A DNA stretch of 59,215 nt from Mucilaginibacter sp. L294 (GCF_001636615.1 NZ_LGEK01000023.1:1-59215), one strand, 5' to 3'; positions 37,609 through 47,318 are shown, counted from the stretch's first letter. Numbers and translations: made by a program. The notes: generated by a model from the sequence alone, not told the origin.

Positions 37609-38102
37609 TATAACGCCTTCCGCATCACAAAATCATTCATCCAATACGGGCCAATAGGGATATCTTCCTCGTAAACAATTGCAAAACCCATTTTCTCGTA
37701 AAAGCTTTTGGCGTTGTTATAGCGGTTCACGTTAAGGTCTAAGGTGCTTTTACCGGCCTCTCTGGCCTTATCGGCTACCGCGTTGATCAGGATCTTCCCG
37801 TATCCTTTACCCTGTGTTACGGGCAAACAGTATAACTTGTGCAGCTTATAGATCTCCGCATCTTCCTCGCGTGGCGAATAGGCGGCAAATGCCACAGGTT
37901 GCCCGTCTTCTACAAGCAATAAAAAGGCTTGCTGTTTCTCTGCAATCTGTTTGCTTATCTTTTCGGCTGTATATAATTCGCCCAGCATATAGGCAACCTG
38001 CTCTTTACCCAATAAAGGCTCGTAAGTAGGCCACCAGGTTTGGTGCGCTATTTGCAAAATTGCTTCAACATCGGTTGTTGCAGCCTCTCTTATCAAATAC
38101 AT
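37608..38102 (-). CDS. GNAT family N-acetyltransferase
   Basis: A 164-residue acetyltransferase with the acetyl-CoA binding motif LYCLPVTQGKGYGKILINAVADKA (Q/RxxGxG/A) and the C-terminal YNNAKSFYEKMGFAIVYEED. Its acceptor is unknown. It is transcribed leftward and ends in a TAATG overlap with the membrane protein gene. Confidence 0.92.
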   Translation of the reverse strand: MYLIREAATTDVEAILQIAHQTWWPTYEPLLGKEQVAYMLGELYTAEKISKQIAEKQQAFLLLVEDGQPVAFAAYSPREEDAEIYKLHKLYCLPVTQGKGYGKILINAVADKAREAGKSTLDLNVNRYNNAKSFYEKMGFAIVYEEDIPIGPYWMNDFVMRKAL

Positions 38103-38111
38103 AACGTTTTA

Positions 38112-38858
38112 TTAGTGGTTCTCTTCTTTATCAACCGCTACACTGTAAGTAGCGGTACTTTGCCCAACGCCAAAGTACTCTTCCAATTCCGACAGGGTAG
38201 ACGAGCTTGTAGCAATATCTTTGATCACCACGCCTTTCTCCATTAGCAGGATGCGTTCGCAAACGTCTGTTACGTGGTTAAGGTCATGGCTGGATACGAT
38301 GGTGGTAACGCCGTGGTTCTTATTCTGATCTTTCAGGATATTCTTTAACCTGAACTGTGTGCTCGGGTCAATATTAGCGAAAGGTTCATCCAGCATCAGT
38401 AATTCGGGCTGTTGCAGCAGGCAGGCACCAACACCAACCTTGCATTGGTTCCCCTTTGACAGGTCGCGGATGTATTTGCCTTTGTTGATGATCTCGCCAT
38501 TAAAAAACTCGGTTAAACCGGCCAGTTTTTCATCTACCTGGGCTTTGTTTTGCTTGTGCAGGCCGCCAATAAAATACAGGTATTCTTCGGGTGTAAGATA
38601 ATCTATCAGGAAACCCTCGTCCAGGTACGATGCCGTATAGTTTTTCCAGGCTTCGGCACCAGCAACGTTTTCACCCTTTAGTAATACCTCGCCTTTATCG
38701 GCACGGATCAGATCTAATATCATGCGGAACAGGGTAGTTTTACCCGCGCCGTTATTACCTACAAGGCCAATGCTTTCGCCTTTGTTTATTTGCACATGCG
38801 GTACGTTTACTACTGTTACACCATTGTAAACTTTTTTCAGGTCTTTAATCTCAATCAT
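38112..38858 (-). CDS. ABC transporter ATP-binding protein
   Basis: A 248-residue ABC ATPase: Walker A GNNGAGKTTL, signature LSKGNQCKVGV (a divergent LSGGQ), Walker B LLMLDEPFANID and the switch His in VSSHDLNHV. It lies one base after the DUF5687 permease gene, which supplies the membrane part. The pair probably makes a small exporter or a lipid/antibiotic efflux system; the substrate is unknown. Confidence 0.94.
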   Translation of the reverse strand: MIEIKDLKKVYNGVTVVNVPHVQINKGESIGLVGNNGAGKTTLFRMILDLIRADKGEVLLKGENVAGAEAWKNYTASYLDEGFLIDYLTPEEYLYFIGGLHKQNKAQVDEKLAGLTEFFNGEIINKGKYIRDLSKGNQCKVGVGACLLQQPELLMLDEPFANIDPSTQFRLKNILKDQNKNHGVTTIVSSHDLNHVTDVCERILLMEKGVVIKDIATSSSTLSELEEYFGVGQSTATYSVAVDKEENH

Positions 38859-38859
38859 G

Positions 38860-40332
38860 TTATTTATTTCTGAAGCCTTCGGCTATTTTATATCTTTTTG
38901 TGTAAAAATCTGCTTCCAGTTTTTTGATCCAGAAGTCGCGGGTGATGATGAACGCCACGCCTATTATTGCCAGCACGGCTAATCCTACGTTATCATACTT
39001 AAAGTATTTGAACGGCAGATAAATTACGTAAGGGAACAATATCAGCGGGAACGACAGCAGCAACTGGCTTGCCCCAACGCCTTCCCAGTTAAAGGAAGCG
39101 CCTTTGCTCAGGTCAATGCGTTTGTAGTTGCGGTTGGCAAAGTATAATACAATAGTGGCGTTAATACCCAGGTTCCATAAGTACATAATAAAATGTATCA
39201 TCACTGTTCTCCAGCCAAAGTAAACGTATGGTGTGGTGAGTATAAACGCCACGGTAGATACGATGGTGAACAGCAGATATTTTGCTTTTAAAAAGTCGGC
39301 GAATTTAACCTTGCTCACCAGTATACCATCAAAATGTGATGCCTGCCAGCTAAACATAAACTGCCCGTAGTTGATGATGAAGATCCCCGTCATAAACATG
39401 CCCACAAAAATCTTAAAGCCTTCGCCCATTTTAGGGTTTGTATAAAATATCAGCCCGTAAAACATAAAGAACAAGCCCATAATGAGGGCCGAGCGCGGGC
39501 GCTTGTTACGAAGGATCAATTTCACTTCGTTGGCTATCAGATCGCCTACATGGCCAAAGCGGTTTAGTAACGGTATTTCGGTACTGCTTTTTGCCGACTC
39601 TTTTTTAGAGCTTAATTCCTCTAAATAAAGGTTACCCTTTAGGTAATAAAAATTAAAGTAATACATGGCAACTGCAAGCACTACAGGCAATATCACCAGG
39701 TATGGTTTAATTATCAGGTTACCAAAAAACAGGTAAGAGACAGCCTTTAATGAATACAGGTGCCACACAAAATCGCCGGCCACAAGTAACGAAAACCCGC
39801 CTGCGGCAATTAACATTATCCAGCCGTTAAGGTTAGCCTTCCGTTTAATATATAAAGCCAGGTAATTATTGAAACCCGAGAATGCTATCAACGAAATTAT
39901 AAATACCGTTGCCGTTAACCCGCCCGATGTAACTGCTATTACTTTAAAAATGAAAGGCCCGAACAGTATAAACGGCCACAAATTAAAAAACGATAACATT
40001 GCCGTTAACGCCAGGTAACCTATTACCGAATTGCGCTTAATGGGTAGTTGCAGATATGGTTGTACCTTAAGCGTTGGCAGCTCTTGTAATTGCAAGCGCA
40101 TCAACACATCTACCAGGTAATAAACCAATAAGATACCACAAAAGGCCACAACAAGGTCGTCATGAGGAGAGGCCTTCGCCAATATCTTATCCAGATTAAA
40201 ACCAATGAACGCGGCTATAGCCAAAAAGTAGAGGATAATAAGCCCCATAAATACTTTTACCGCTATACTTTTACCTGTGTTTTTTGAGCGCCAGAAGGCT
40301 TTTAGTTCGTGATCGAAAAAGGTAGATATCAT
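38860..40332 (-). CDS. ABC permease, DUF5687 family
   Basis: A 490-residue membrane protein with about ten to twelve hydrophobic segments, fitting the DUF5687 family of Bacteroidota ABC-2-like permeases (FFDHELKAFWRSKNTGKSI at the N-terminus). The ATPase gene follows after a single base on the same strand, so the two form one operon. Substrate unknown. Confidence 0.85.
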   Translation of the reverse strand: MISTFFDHELKAFWRSKNTGKSIAVKVFMGLIILYFLAIAAFIGFNLDKILAKASPHDDLVVAFCGILLVYYLVDVLMRLQLQELPTLKVQPYLQLPIKRNSVIGYLALTAMLSFFNLWPFILFGPFIFKVIAVTSGGLTATVFIISLIAFSGFNNYLALYIKRKANLNGWIMLIAAGGFSLLVAGDFVWHLYSLKAVSYLFFGNLIIKPYLVILPVVLAVAMYYFNFYYLKGNLYLEELSSKKESAKSSTEIPLLNRFGHVGDLIANEVKLILRNKRPRSALIMGLFFMFYGLIFYTNPKMGEGFKIFVGMFMTGIFIINYGQFMFSWQASHFDGILVSKVKFADFLKAKYLLFTIVSTVAFILTTPYVYFGWRTVMIHFIMYLWNLGINATIVLYFANRNYKRIDLSKGASFNWEGVGASQLLLSFPLILFPYVIYLPFKYFKYDNVGLAVLAIIGVAFIITRDFWIKKLEADFYTKRYKIAEGFRNK

Positions 40333-40346
40333 AGGAAATTATAAAG

Positions 40347-40427
40347 TTGTCATCCTGGGGAACGATGGATCTATCAACTAACATACCTGGCTGCTAATAG
40401 ATTCTTCGCTATCGCTCAGAATGACAA
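40347..40427. repeat. Palindromic intergenic repeat, GTCATCCTG family
   Basis: GTTGTCATCCTGGGGAACG on the left and TCGCTCAGAATGACAAAA on the right form an imperfect inverted pair, with TAATAGATTCTTCGCTATCG in the middle. It separates the DUF5687 and rarA genes. Confidence 0.7.
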
Positions 40428-40450
40428 AATAGTTTAGTGCGGTTAAGATA

Positions 40451-41731
40451 CTAATATTTATATCTGTCGCCCCAAAGTTTCTTAAGCTTTTCTTTTGATT
40501 CATTCTCGCGCGCATTGTTACCGGGATCATAAATTTTTGTTCCCCTGATGGCTTCCGGTAAAAAATCAAGCTCGGCAAAGTTGCCTTCAAAACTATGGGC
40601 GTATTTGTAGTTTTTGCCATAGCCTATGTTTTTCATCAGTTTGGTTGGCGCATTGCGCAGGTGCAGCGGTACGGGCAGGTCGCCGGTTTGTTTAACCAGC
40701 GCAATGGCCGCGCCAATGGCCGTAGTAGCCGAATTGCTTTTTGGCGATGTTGCCAGGTAGATAACCGTTTGGCTCAATATCAGTTGCGACTCGGGCATGC
40801 CAATAACCTGTATGGCGTTAAAGCAGCTTTGCGCCAGCAGCAGGGCGTTTGGGTTGGCGTTGCCAATATCTTCTGATGCCAGTATCAACATCCTCCGGGC
40901 GATGAACAGCGGGTCTTCCCCGCCAACGATCATACGGGCCAGCCAGTACACGGCGCCGTTAGGGTCGCTGCCGCGCATGCTTTTAATAAAGGCGGATATG
41001 ATATCGTAATGCTGCTCGCCTGTTTTATCATACAGGGCCATGTTTTGCTGCACATGCTCCAGCACCACATCGTTGGTCAGCGTGATCTTTTTACTGTCGA
41101 ACGCGTTCACCAGCAGCTCAAATATATTCAGCAGCTTGCGGGCGTCGCCGCCGCTCAGGCGCAGCAGGGCCTCGTGTTCTTTTATGATGATGTTCTTCTC
41201 TTTCAGTACAACATCTTCTTTTTTGGCTTTGTCAAGCAGGTCGAGCAGATCCTGCTCTTCCAGCGGCTGTAAAATATAAACCTGGCATCGCGACAGCAAA
41301 GCGGAGATCACCTCGAACGATGGGTTCTCCGTAGTAGCGCCTATCAGGGTTACAATGCCCCGCTCAACCGCGCCCAGCAACGAATCCTGTTGAGATTTGG
41401 AGAAACGGTGGATCTCGTCAATAAACAGTATTGGCAGTATCTCGCCCTGTTCTTTTAACAGTGATGCTTTTTCTATCACCTCGCGTACATCTTTAACACC
41501 CGAGTTAATGGCACTCAGCGCAAAAAACGGGCGATACAGCGATTGCGAAATGATATAAGCTAATGTGGTTTTACCAACGCCCGGTGGCCCCCAAAACAAC
41601 ATAGAGGGTAATGAGCCACTCTCGATGGCCTTGCGCAAAACCGCGCCCTTGCCAACAAGGTGTTTCTGTCCCACATAATCATCCAATGATTTTGGGCGCA
41701 TGCGTTCGGCTAATGGCGGCAGGTTGTTCAT
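40451..41731 (-). CDS. rarA: Replication-associated recombination protein A
   Basis: A 426-residue AAA+ ATPase (MgsA/RarA, Mgs1/WRNIP1 family) that acts at stalled replication forks. Motifs: FWGPPGVGKTTLAYII (Walker A), LFIDEIHRFSKSQQD (Walker B), GATTENPSFEV, and the C-terminal MRGSDPNGAVYWLARMIVGGEDPLFIARR. It lies between two repeat elements and is a single-gene unit. Confidence 0.95.
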   Translation of the reverse strand: MNNLPPLAERMRPKSLDDYVGQKHLVGKGAVLRKAIESGSLPSMLFWGPPGVGKTTLAYIISQSLYRPFFALSAINSGVKDVREVIEKASLLKEQGEILPILFIDEIHRFSKSQQDSLLGAVERGIVTLIGATTENPSFEVISALLSRCQVYILQPLEEQDLLDLLDKAKKEDVVLKEKNIIIKEHEALLRLSGGDARKLLNIFELLVNAFDSKKITLTNDVVLEHVQQNMALYDKTGEQHYDIISAFIKSMRGSDPNGAVYWLARMIVGGEDPLFIARRMLILASEDIGNANPNALLLAQSCFNAIQVIGMPESQLILSQTVIYLATSPKSNSATTAIGAAIALVKQTGDLPVPLHLRNAPTKLMKNIGYGKNYKYAHSFEGNFAELDFLPEAIRGTKIYDPGNNARENESKEKLKKLWGDRYKY

Positions 41732-41800
41732 AAATGTAAAAATCAGAAATAGAAACGCTAAATCCTAAAAAAATTAGTAATTTTAAATACCTGATCCCTT

Positions 41801-41864
41801 TTGTCATTCTGAACATAGTGAAGAATCTATCGGCGAATAGATCCTTCGTTCCTCAGGATGACAG
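41801..41864. repeat. Palindromic intergenic repeat, GTCATTCTGAAC type
   Basis: TTGTCATTCTGAACATAG and CTTCGTTCCTCAGGATGACAG are imperfect inverted arms, with GAATCTATCGGCGAATAGA in the middle. It lies between the divergent rarA and glycosylase genes. Confidence 0.75.
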
Positions 41865-41890
41865 GTGGTTTAGTACTATCTAACAAAACA

Positions 41891-42523
41891 ATGCCACAAC
41901 AGTTTACCAAAGCCACCTATAATGCCATCTGCGATGAACTCGCCCAAATAGATGCCGATTTCGCTAACGTTATCCGCCTTTACGGCTACCCACCCATGTG
42001 GACCCGCCCCAACACATTTGAAACGCTCGTCCACATTATATTAGAGCAGCAAGTATCGCTGGCATCTGCCTTATCAGCCCTGAATAAATTGCGCGAACGG
42101 GTGCAGGAAATCACCCCCGCAAGGGTGCTGTTACTCACCGATGCCGAAATGCGCGAATGTTATTGCAGCCGCCAAAAAACAGCTTATATCCGGTACCTGG
42201 CCGAGGCTATCATCAGCGGGCAAATTGATCTGGAAGCTTTTCAACAAATGGAGGATGCAGATATCCGCACCCAACTAACCGCCCTCAAAGGCATAGGCAA
42301 CTGGACGGTAGATGTTTATCTGATGTTTGTACTGCAGCATACCGATGTTTTACCTATTGGCGACCTGGCAATCGTTAATGCTATAAAACGATTAAAGGGT
42401 TTACCAAAAGAAACGCTTAAAGAAGATTTGGTAATACTGGCCGGGCAGTGGAAGCCTTACCGCACCGTGGCAAGTATGTTGCTGTGGCATTATTATTTAA
42501 GCGACAGGAAACCCTCAAAATAA
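41891..42523 (+). CDS. DNA-3-methyladenine glycosylase 2 family protein (AlkA-like)
   Basis: A 210-residue HhH-GPD superfamily glycosylase from the ATG at 41891. The helix-hairpin-helix reads LKGIGNWTVDVYLMF, and the catalytic Asp is likely in LPIGDLAIVNAIK. It should remove alkylated bases such as 3-methyladenine. It is smaller than E. coli AlkA as it lacks the N-terminal beta domain. Confidence 0.88.
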   Translation: MPQQFTKATYNAICDELAQIDADFANVIRLYGYPPMWTRPNTFETLVHIILEQQVSLASALSALNKLRERVQEITPARVLLLTDAEMRECYCSRQKTAYIRYLAEAIISGQIDLEAFQQMEDADIRTQLTALKGIGNWTVDVYLMFVLQHTDVLPIGDLAIVNAIKRLKGLPKETLKEDLVILAGQWKPYRTVASMLLWHYYLSDRKPSK

Positions 42524-42524
42524 C

Positions 42525-42623
42525 TTGTCATCCTGAGCGATAGCGAAGGATCTATCGGTGAACTTTGCATATCCGATTTACTTGTCGGCGAATAGATGCT
42601 TCACTACGTTCAGCATGACAAAT
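42525..42623. repeat. Palindromic intergenic repeat, GTCATCCTGAGCG family
   Basis: CTTGTCATCCTGAGCGATAG at the left and GTTCAGCATGACAAAT at the right; the middle holds GTCGGCGAATAGATGCTTCA, nearly as in the copy at 36125. It follows the glycosylase stop by one or two bases. Confidence 0.8.
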
Positions 42624-42634
42624 AAACAACAGGT

Positions 42635-42702
42635 CATTATGCAAAGCTCGCCACCTATCAGTCGAACAAGATTTCTCCTCGCTACGCTCGTTCGAAATGA
42701 CA
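42635..42702. repeat. Repeat copy shared with 58799-58866
   Basis: A 68-bp segment that matches 58799-58866 with only a few changes (for example GCAAAGCTCG against GCAAAGTTCG), ending in CTCGTTCGAAATGACA. It is the right half of the larger palindromic repeat at 58766-58866. Confidence 0.85.
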
Positions 42703-42722
42703 ATTTGGGTTTAAATAAACAA

Positions 42723-42751
42723 AAAGCCCGTCTGAAAATCAGACGGGCTTT
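42723..42751. terminator. Bidirectional terminator before the cphA end
   Basis: Perfect 13-bp stem AAAGCCCGTCTGA/TCAGACGGGCTTT (42723-42735 and 42739-42751) with a 3-nt loop. It ends the leftward cphA transcript at 42772 and can stop rightward read-through. Confidence 0.9.
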
Positions 42752-42771
42752 AAGCTTTTCAAAAACTTGGC

Positions 42772-45399
42772 TTAAACGTTAAACAACCCGTTTCTTTCCT
42801 GCTCCTGGTAGTTTTGTACCGTTTCAATGGCATTATCAACAACATCGCTTAAGGCGGTAATAAATGTACCCGGCTGGGCCAGGCTCATGGCATGTTTAAT
42901 CGCATCTATTTCTTTGGGTACTACCTCAAACCGCTTATTAATATCTACAGATTTTATACCGTCTGTTAACAAGCTCAGAATATTTTCTGCCGTGCGGCCG
43001 CGCAGGTGTTTTTCCTGGCGCAGGATGATGTAATCAAACATCTCGGCGGCTATCTTACCTATCTCGCGGATATCATCGTCGCGCCTGTCGCCGGTGCCCG
43101 CTATGATACCGATCTTCAGCGGCGAATCGATATGGCTCAGGAAGGTTTTGATACCGTTGTAGCCATCCGGGTTATGCGCAAAATCTATCATGAAACGGAA
43201 ATCTTTAAACTCAAAGATGTTCATACGCCCCGGCGTTTGCGCGGCCGAAGGAATGAACGTTTCCAGCGACATCTTTATATCCTCGGTTTTAAAGCCATGT
43301 AAAAACGTAGCCAGCGTTGCGGCCATTACGTTATCAATCATAAACGGCACGGTACCGCCAAAGGTAAGCGGGATCTGGATGGTGCGCTGTACGCGGATCT
43401 TCCAGTCGCCTTTCATAATGGTGATAAAACCGTTTTCGCTAACGCAGGCAATGCCGCCTTTTTTACAATGCGCTTTAATTACCGGGTTCTTCTCATCGCG
43501 ACTAAAATACGCTACGTTACAATCGGCTTTTTTGCCAATTTGTACACAGTATTTATTATCGGCATTAAGCACTGCCCATCCATCTTTTTTTACCGAATTG
43601 ATCACCACGCTTTTTACACGGGCAAGGTCGTCAAGGGTGTGGATATCGGCAAGGCCAAGGTGGTCTTCCTGTATATTGGTAATAACACCTATATCGCACC
43701 TGCTAAAGCCCAGGCCCGATCGCAAGATGCCGCCACGGGCGGTTTCCAACACGGCAAACTCAACCGTTGGGTCTTTTAAAATAAACTCGCTGCTTACCGG
43801 CCCGGTGGTATCGCCTTTCAGCATCATGTTATTTTGCACGTAGATACCATCGCTTGTGGTAAAACCTACACGCAAGCCGTTGTTTTTCACAATATGCGCT
43901 ATTAAGCGGGTGGTGGTTGTTTTACCGTTGGTGCCGGTTATGGCAATAATAGGGATGCGGGCAGATTTGCCCGGCGGGTAAAGCATATCAATAACATGGC
44001 CGGCCACGTTGCGCGCCAGCCCTTCGCTTGGGGCAATATGCATCCTGAAACCAGGTGCAGCATTAACCTCCAGTACCACGCCGCCATTTTCGGTAAGCGG
44101 CTCGGTGAGGTTTTTGGCCATAATATCAATGCCGCATATATCCAGCCCGATGATCTTGGAGATGCGTTCGCAAATAAAAATATTTTGCGGGTGCACGTGG
44201 TCGGTAACATCAATAGAAGTACCGCCGGTGCTCAGGTTAGCGGTCGATTTTACAAAAACCTTTTCGTCTTTAACCGGCACGGTTTCCAGAGTATAGCCTT
44301 TCTTTTCCAGCAGGTCCAGCGTATCGCGGTCAATATCTATCAGCGTCAGCACATTCTCGTGCCCGTAGCCACGGCGCGGGTCGGTATTTTCTTTATCTAT
44401 CAGTTGCTGAATGTTCAGTTCGCCATCGCCAATAATGTGGGCGGGGTCGCGCAGGGCGGCGGCAACCATTTTGTTATCAATTACCAGTACCCTAAAATCG
44501 TACCCGGTTACAAAACGCTCTACAATAACGCGGCGCGAGATCCTTGCTGCAAATTCATATGCGGCAATCGCATCTTCGGTGCTGTTGATGTTGATGCTGA
44601 TGCCCCGGCCATGGTTACCATCAAGCGGTTTAAACACCAGCGGGAAACCAATGCGGTCAATAGCTTCTATCACCTGCTCGGTTTTGCTGATGGTCATACC
44701 TTTGGCAACCGGGATAGCCTGCTCCTGTAAAAGGCGTTTGGTTTCGTCCTTATTGCTGGCAATATCAACAGCAATGCTGCTGGTCTTTTCGGTCATGGTA
44801 GCACGAAAGCGTACCTGGTTTTTACCATAGCCCAATTGCACTAACGATTGATTGTTCAGCCTGATCCATGGGATACGGCGGGATATTGCCTCTTCCACAA
44901 TAGAACCCGTACTTGGGCCAAGGCGCGTATTCTCGCGAATTTCGCGCATGGTTTGTATATCCTTCTCCAGGTCGTACTCGGCACCATCAATAATGGCCTG
45001 CACAATATTTACAGCGCTTTCTGCTGCAAAAACGCCCACTTTCTCTTCCAGGTAGGCAAACACTACATTGTAGGTGCCCGGTGTTTTGGTTTCGCGGGTA
45101 CGGCCAAAACCGGTATCCATACCGGCAAGGGTTTGTATCTCTAAAGCTACGTGCTCTATCACGTGGCCCATCCAGGTACCGGCAATAACGCGCTCAAAAA
45201 AGCCGCCCGGTACACCCGGCGAGCAGCGGTGGCTGTACAAGCTCGGTATCAGTTCTTTTAAACGCTCGTAAAACCCATCAACGGTATTAGATGGGCGCTC
45301 TTCCATTTCCTGCAGGTTTAACCGCATTTGTATTAACTTTTTGCGGCTAATGCTCCAAATGTTCGGGCCTCTCAGTACTTGTATATTCTCAATTTTCAT
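42772..45399 (-). CDS. cphA: Cyanophycin synthetase
   Basis: The 875-residue protein from the ATG at 45399 (KIENIQVLRGPNIWS is the usual start) polymerises Asp and Arg into the storage polymer multi-L-arginyl-poly-L-aspartate. Domains in order: N-terminal domain (to about 210), ATP-grasp domain (about 213-480, with FPLVFKPLDGNHGRGI and CGIDIMAKN), and Mur ligase-like domain from about 486 with GTNGKTTTTRLIAH and FAHNPDGYNG. It is divergent from cphB at 45553, and the 153-bp gap is AT-rich. The length matches the family. Confidence 0.95.
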   Translation of the reverse strand: MKIENIQVLRGPNIWSISRKKLIQMRLNLQEMEERPSNTVDGFYERLKELIPSLYSHRCSPGVPGGFFERVIAGTWMGHVIEHVALEIQTLAGMDTGFGRTRETKTPGTYNVVFAYLEEKVGVFAAESAVNIVQAIIDGAEYDLEKDIQTMREIRENTRLGPSTGSIVEEAISRRIPWIRLNNQSLVQLGYGKNQVRFRATMTEKTSSIAVDIASNKDETKRLLQEQAIPVAKGMTISKTEQVIEAIDRIGFPLVFKPLDGNHGRGISININSTEDAIAAYEFAARISRRVIVERFVTGYDFRVLVIDNKMVAAALRDPAHIIGDGELNIQQLIDKENTDPRRGYGHENVLTLIDIDRDTLDLLEKKGYTLETVPVKDEKVFVKSTANLSTGGTSIDVTDHVHPQNIFICERISKIIGLDICGIDIMAKNLTEPLTENGGVVLEVNAAPGFRMHIAPSEGLARNVAGHVIDMLYPPGKSARIPIIAITGTNGKTTTTRLIAHIVKNNGLRVGFTTSDGIYVQNNMMLKGDTTGPVSSEFILKDPTVEFAVLETARGGILRSGLGFSRCDIGVITNIQEDHLGLADIHTLDDLARVKSVVINSVKKDGWAVLNADNKYCVQIGKKADCNVAYFSRDEKNPVIKAHCKKGGIACVSENGFITIMKGDWKIRVQRTIQIPLTFGGTVPFMIDNVMAATLATFLHGFKTEDIKMSLETFIPSAAQTPGRMNIFEFKDFRFMIDFAHNPDGYNGIKTFLSHIDSPLKIGIIAGTGDRRDDDIREIGKIAAEMFDYIILRQEKHLRGRTAENILSLLTDGIKSVDINKRFEVVPKEIDAIKHAMSLAQPGTFITALSDVVDNAIETVQNYQEQERNGLFNV

Positions 45400-45552
45400 A
45401 TAGGGTTCAAAAGTCAGTGGGGAATTTCTCTTTAAATCTAAATAACTTATCAATCTAATAAAATGTTTCGGCCAAAAAATGCATTATTATTAATTAATTC
45501 ATTAGTTTTTAATCAATTTTTTTTTAATTTGTATATAACTGATACAAAGATT

Positions 45553-46479
45553 ATGGATGTGCCGAAAGGAAAACTGGTAATAATAGGCGGAGCTGTTGAT
45601 ATGGGGAGTAATGTGAGCGTAGTAGAGCATATTATGCAGCCCAACTACATTAAATTTTTTGAAAAGGGCATCCTAAAGCGCATCATTAACGAGTCTGACA
45701 AGCATGAAGGTTCTGTTGTTGAGGTAATTACTACTGCGTCGCAAATACCCGAACTTGTGGGTAACGAGTACATTAAAGCGTTTAACCAGCTTAATGTTAC
45801 GCATGTAAACGTACTACACATCAAAAGCCGCGAGGATGCCTCTAACCCCGAATATTTAGCACGCATCAGCAAAGCTGATGTAGTGATGTTCAGCGGGGGC
45901 GATCAGCTGCGCCTGACGGCCATTTTTGGCGGTACGCAGTTTTTGCAGATACTGAAACAACGCTACCAGGACGAGAATTTTGTTATAGCCGGTACATCGG
46001 CAGGGGCTGCGGCAGCATCAACCCACATGATCTATCGCGGGCAAAGCAATGAGGCCCTTATTAAAGGCGAAGTGCAGATAACCGCCGGGCTTGGCTTTAT
46101 AGATTCTGTTATTGTTGATACGCACTTTGTACAGCGCGGCCGTATTGGCCGTTTATTGTACGCCGTGGCCACCAACCCGGGCATACTGGGTATTGGCCTT
46201 GGCGAAGATGCCGGCCTGCTCATCACCGAAGGTTATATGATGGAAGCTATTGGCTCCGGATTAATAATGCTGGTTGATGGCAAGAATATTGTAGAAACTA
46301 ACGTTTATGATGTAGAGATAGGCGATCCTGTTTCTATCGAAAACTTAAAGGTGCATGTCATGTCGCTATTTGATAAGTACGACCTGCAGCAGCACCGTAT
46401 GATCATTAAGAAAGCGATAAAGGTTGAAGAGGACGTTTATATAGGCGCCCATGATAGTGATAATAATGATTTACAATGA
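45553..46479 (+). CDS. cphB: Cyanophycinase
   Basis: A 308-residue peptidase S51-family enzyme from the ATG at 45553 that degrades cyanophycin to beta-Asp-Arg dipeptides. The nucleophile is Ser149 in VIAGTSAGAAAAS, and GGAVDMGSNV opens the domain. Lacking a signal peptide in this reading, it is cytoplasmic. It overlaps the isoaspartyl peptidase gene by 4 bp (ATGA), and is transcribed away from cphA. The longer N-terminal extension from 45463 is rich in Asn and Phe and looks like non-coding AT-rich leader. Confidence 0.94.
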   Translation: MDVPKGKLVIIGGAVDMGSNVSVVEHIMQPNYIKFFEKGILKRIINESDKHEGSVVEVITTASQIPELVGNEYIKAFNQLNVTHVNVLHIKSREDASNPEYLARISKADVVMFSGGDQLRLTAIFGGTQFLQILKQRYQDENFVIAGTSAGAAAASTHMIYRGQSNEALIKGEVQITAGLGFIDSVIVDTHFVQRGRIGRLLYAVATNPGILGIGLGEDAGLLITEGYMMEAIGSGLIMLVDGKNIVETNVYDVEIGDPVSIENLKVHVMSLFDKYDLQQHRMIIKKAIKVEEDVYIGAHDSDNNDLQ

Positions 46480-47318
46480 AATTAATCATACACGGTGGGT
46501 TTTTTAGCGAATCGCTTACAAACCGGGAAGTAAAAAAAGCAAAGCAGGATGCCCTGCGTGAAATTGTTACGCTTGGCCACAAATACCTGGAAAGCCATAC
46601 TGCTGCCCAAACCGTTGTATACACTGTTTGCCTTTTAGAAGATTGCGACCTGTTTAACGCGGGCACCGGCTCGCAGATACAAAGCGACGGCAAGATAAGG
46701 CTAAGCGCCTCGTTGATGGATGGCAAAACCCAAAAGTTTAGCGGTGTTATTAATATTGAGGATGTAAAAAACCCAATCTGCATTGCTGAAAAACTGATGG
46801 ATTATGACGACCGCGTATTGAGCGGGCTGGGTGCCAATGCCTTCGCGACCAATAATGGCATAGCCTATTACAACCCCGAAACACCCCAACGCCGTAAGGA
46901 ATATGAAAAGAAACTAAGCGACTCTATTCGCCTGGGTACTGTGGGCTGCGTAGCGCTTGATATTTATGGCAATATAGCCGCCGCAACCTCTACCGGTGGC
47001 AAAGGCTTTGAAATACCCGGCCGCGTGAGCGACTCGGCAACTACCGCGGGTAATTATGCTAATGCTTACGCAGGCATATCATGCACCGGTGTAGGCGAGG
47101 ATATTGTAAGCGCATCCGTAGCTACCAAAATTGTTACCCGCGTAACCGATGGTATGCCGCTTGCCCTCGCGACAGCAAAAACCCTTGACGAAATGAAACC
47201 CTATGATGGTTTTGCCGGTATAATAGGCATTACAAACACCGGCGATATTTACCATGCCGACACCCACCCGTATATGGTTTGGGCTTTGCATGATGGCGAG
47301 GTGGAGGTTTTTGAGTAG
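46476..47318 (+). CDS. iaaA: Isoaspartyl peptidase/L-asparaginase
   Basis: A 280-residue Ntn-hydrolase of the plant-type asparaginase family. It would be processed at Thr155 in RLGTVGCVALD, giving the new N-terminal nucleophile; CTGVGEDIV follows as in the family. It cleaves isoaspartyl dipeptides, here probably beta-Asp-Arg from cyanophycinase, giving Asp and Arg. The start codon overlaps the cphB stop, a strong sign of shared function. It is somewhat shorter than E. coli IaaA. Confidence 0.92.
   Translation: MKLIIHGGFFSESLTNREVKKAKQDALREIVTLGHKYLESHTAAQTVVYTVCLLEDCDLFNAGTGSQIQSDGKIRLSASLMDGKTQKFSGVINIEDVKNPICIAEKLMDYDDRVLSGLGANAFATNNGIAYYNPETPQRRKEYEKKLSDSIRLGTVGCVALDIYGNIAAATSTGGKGFEIPGRVSDSATTAGNYANAYAGISCTGVGEDIVSASVATKIVTRVTDGMPLALATAKTLDEMKPYDGFAGIIGITNTGDIYHADTHPYMVWALHDGEVEVFE

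Noticed and set aside
42525..42702. CRISPR-like array of repeats between the glycosylase and cphA genes
   Set aside because: The units are two different palindromes, not regularly spaced direct repeats with spacers, and no cas genes are near.
43190..44730. Long plus-strand frames (up to 244 residues) opposite cphA
   Set aside because: They are antisense shadows of the conserved Mur ligase and ATP-grasp domains of CphA; no protein features are seen.
45463..45552. 30-residue N-terminal extension of cyanophycinase
   Set aside because: It is AT-rich Asn/Phe-coding leader; the family start fits the ATG at 45553. It might be mistaken for a signal peptide.
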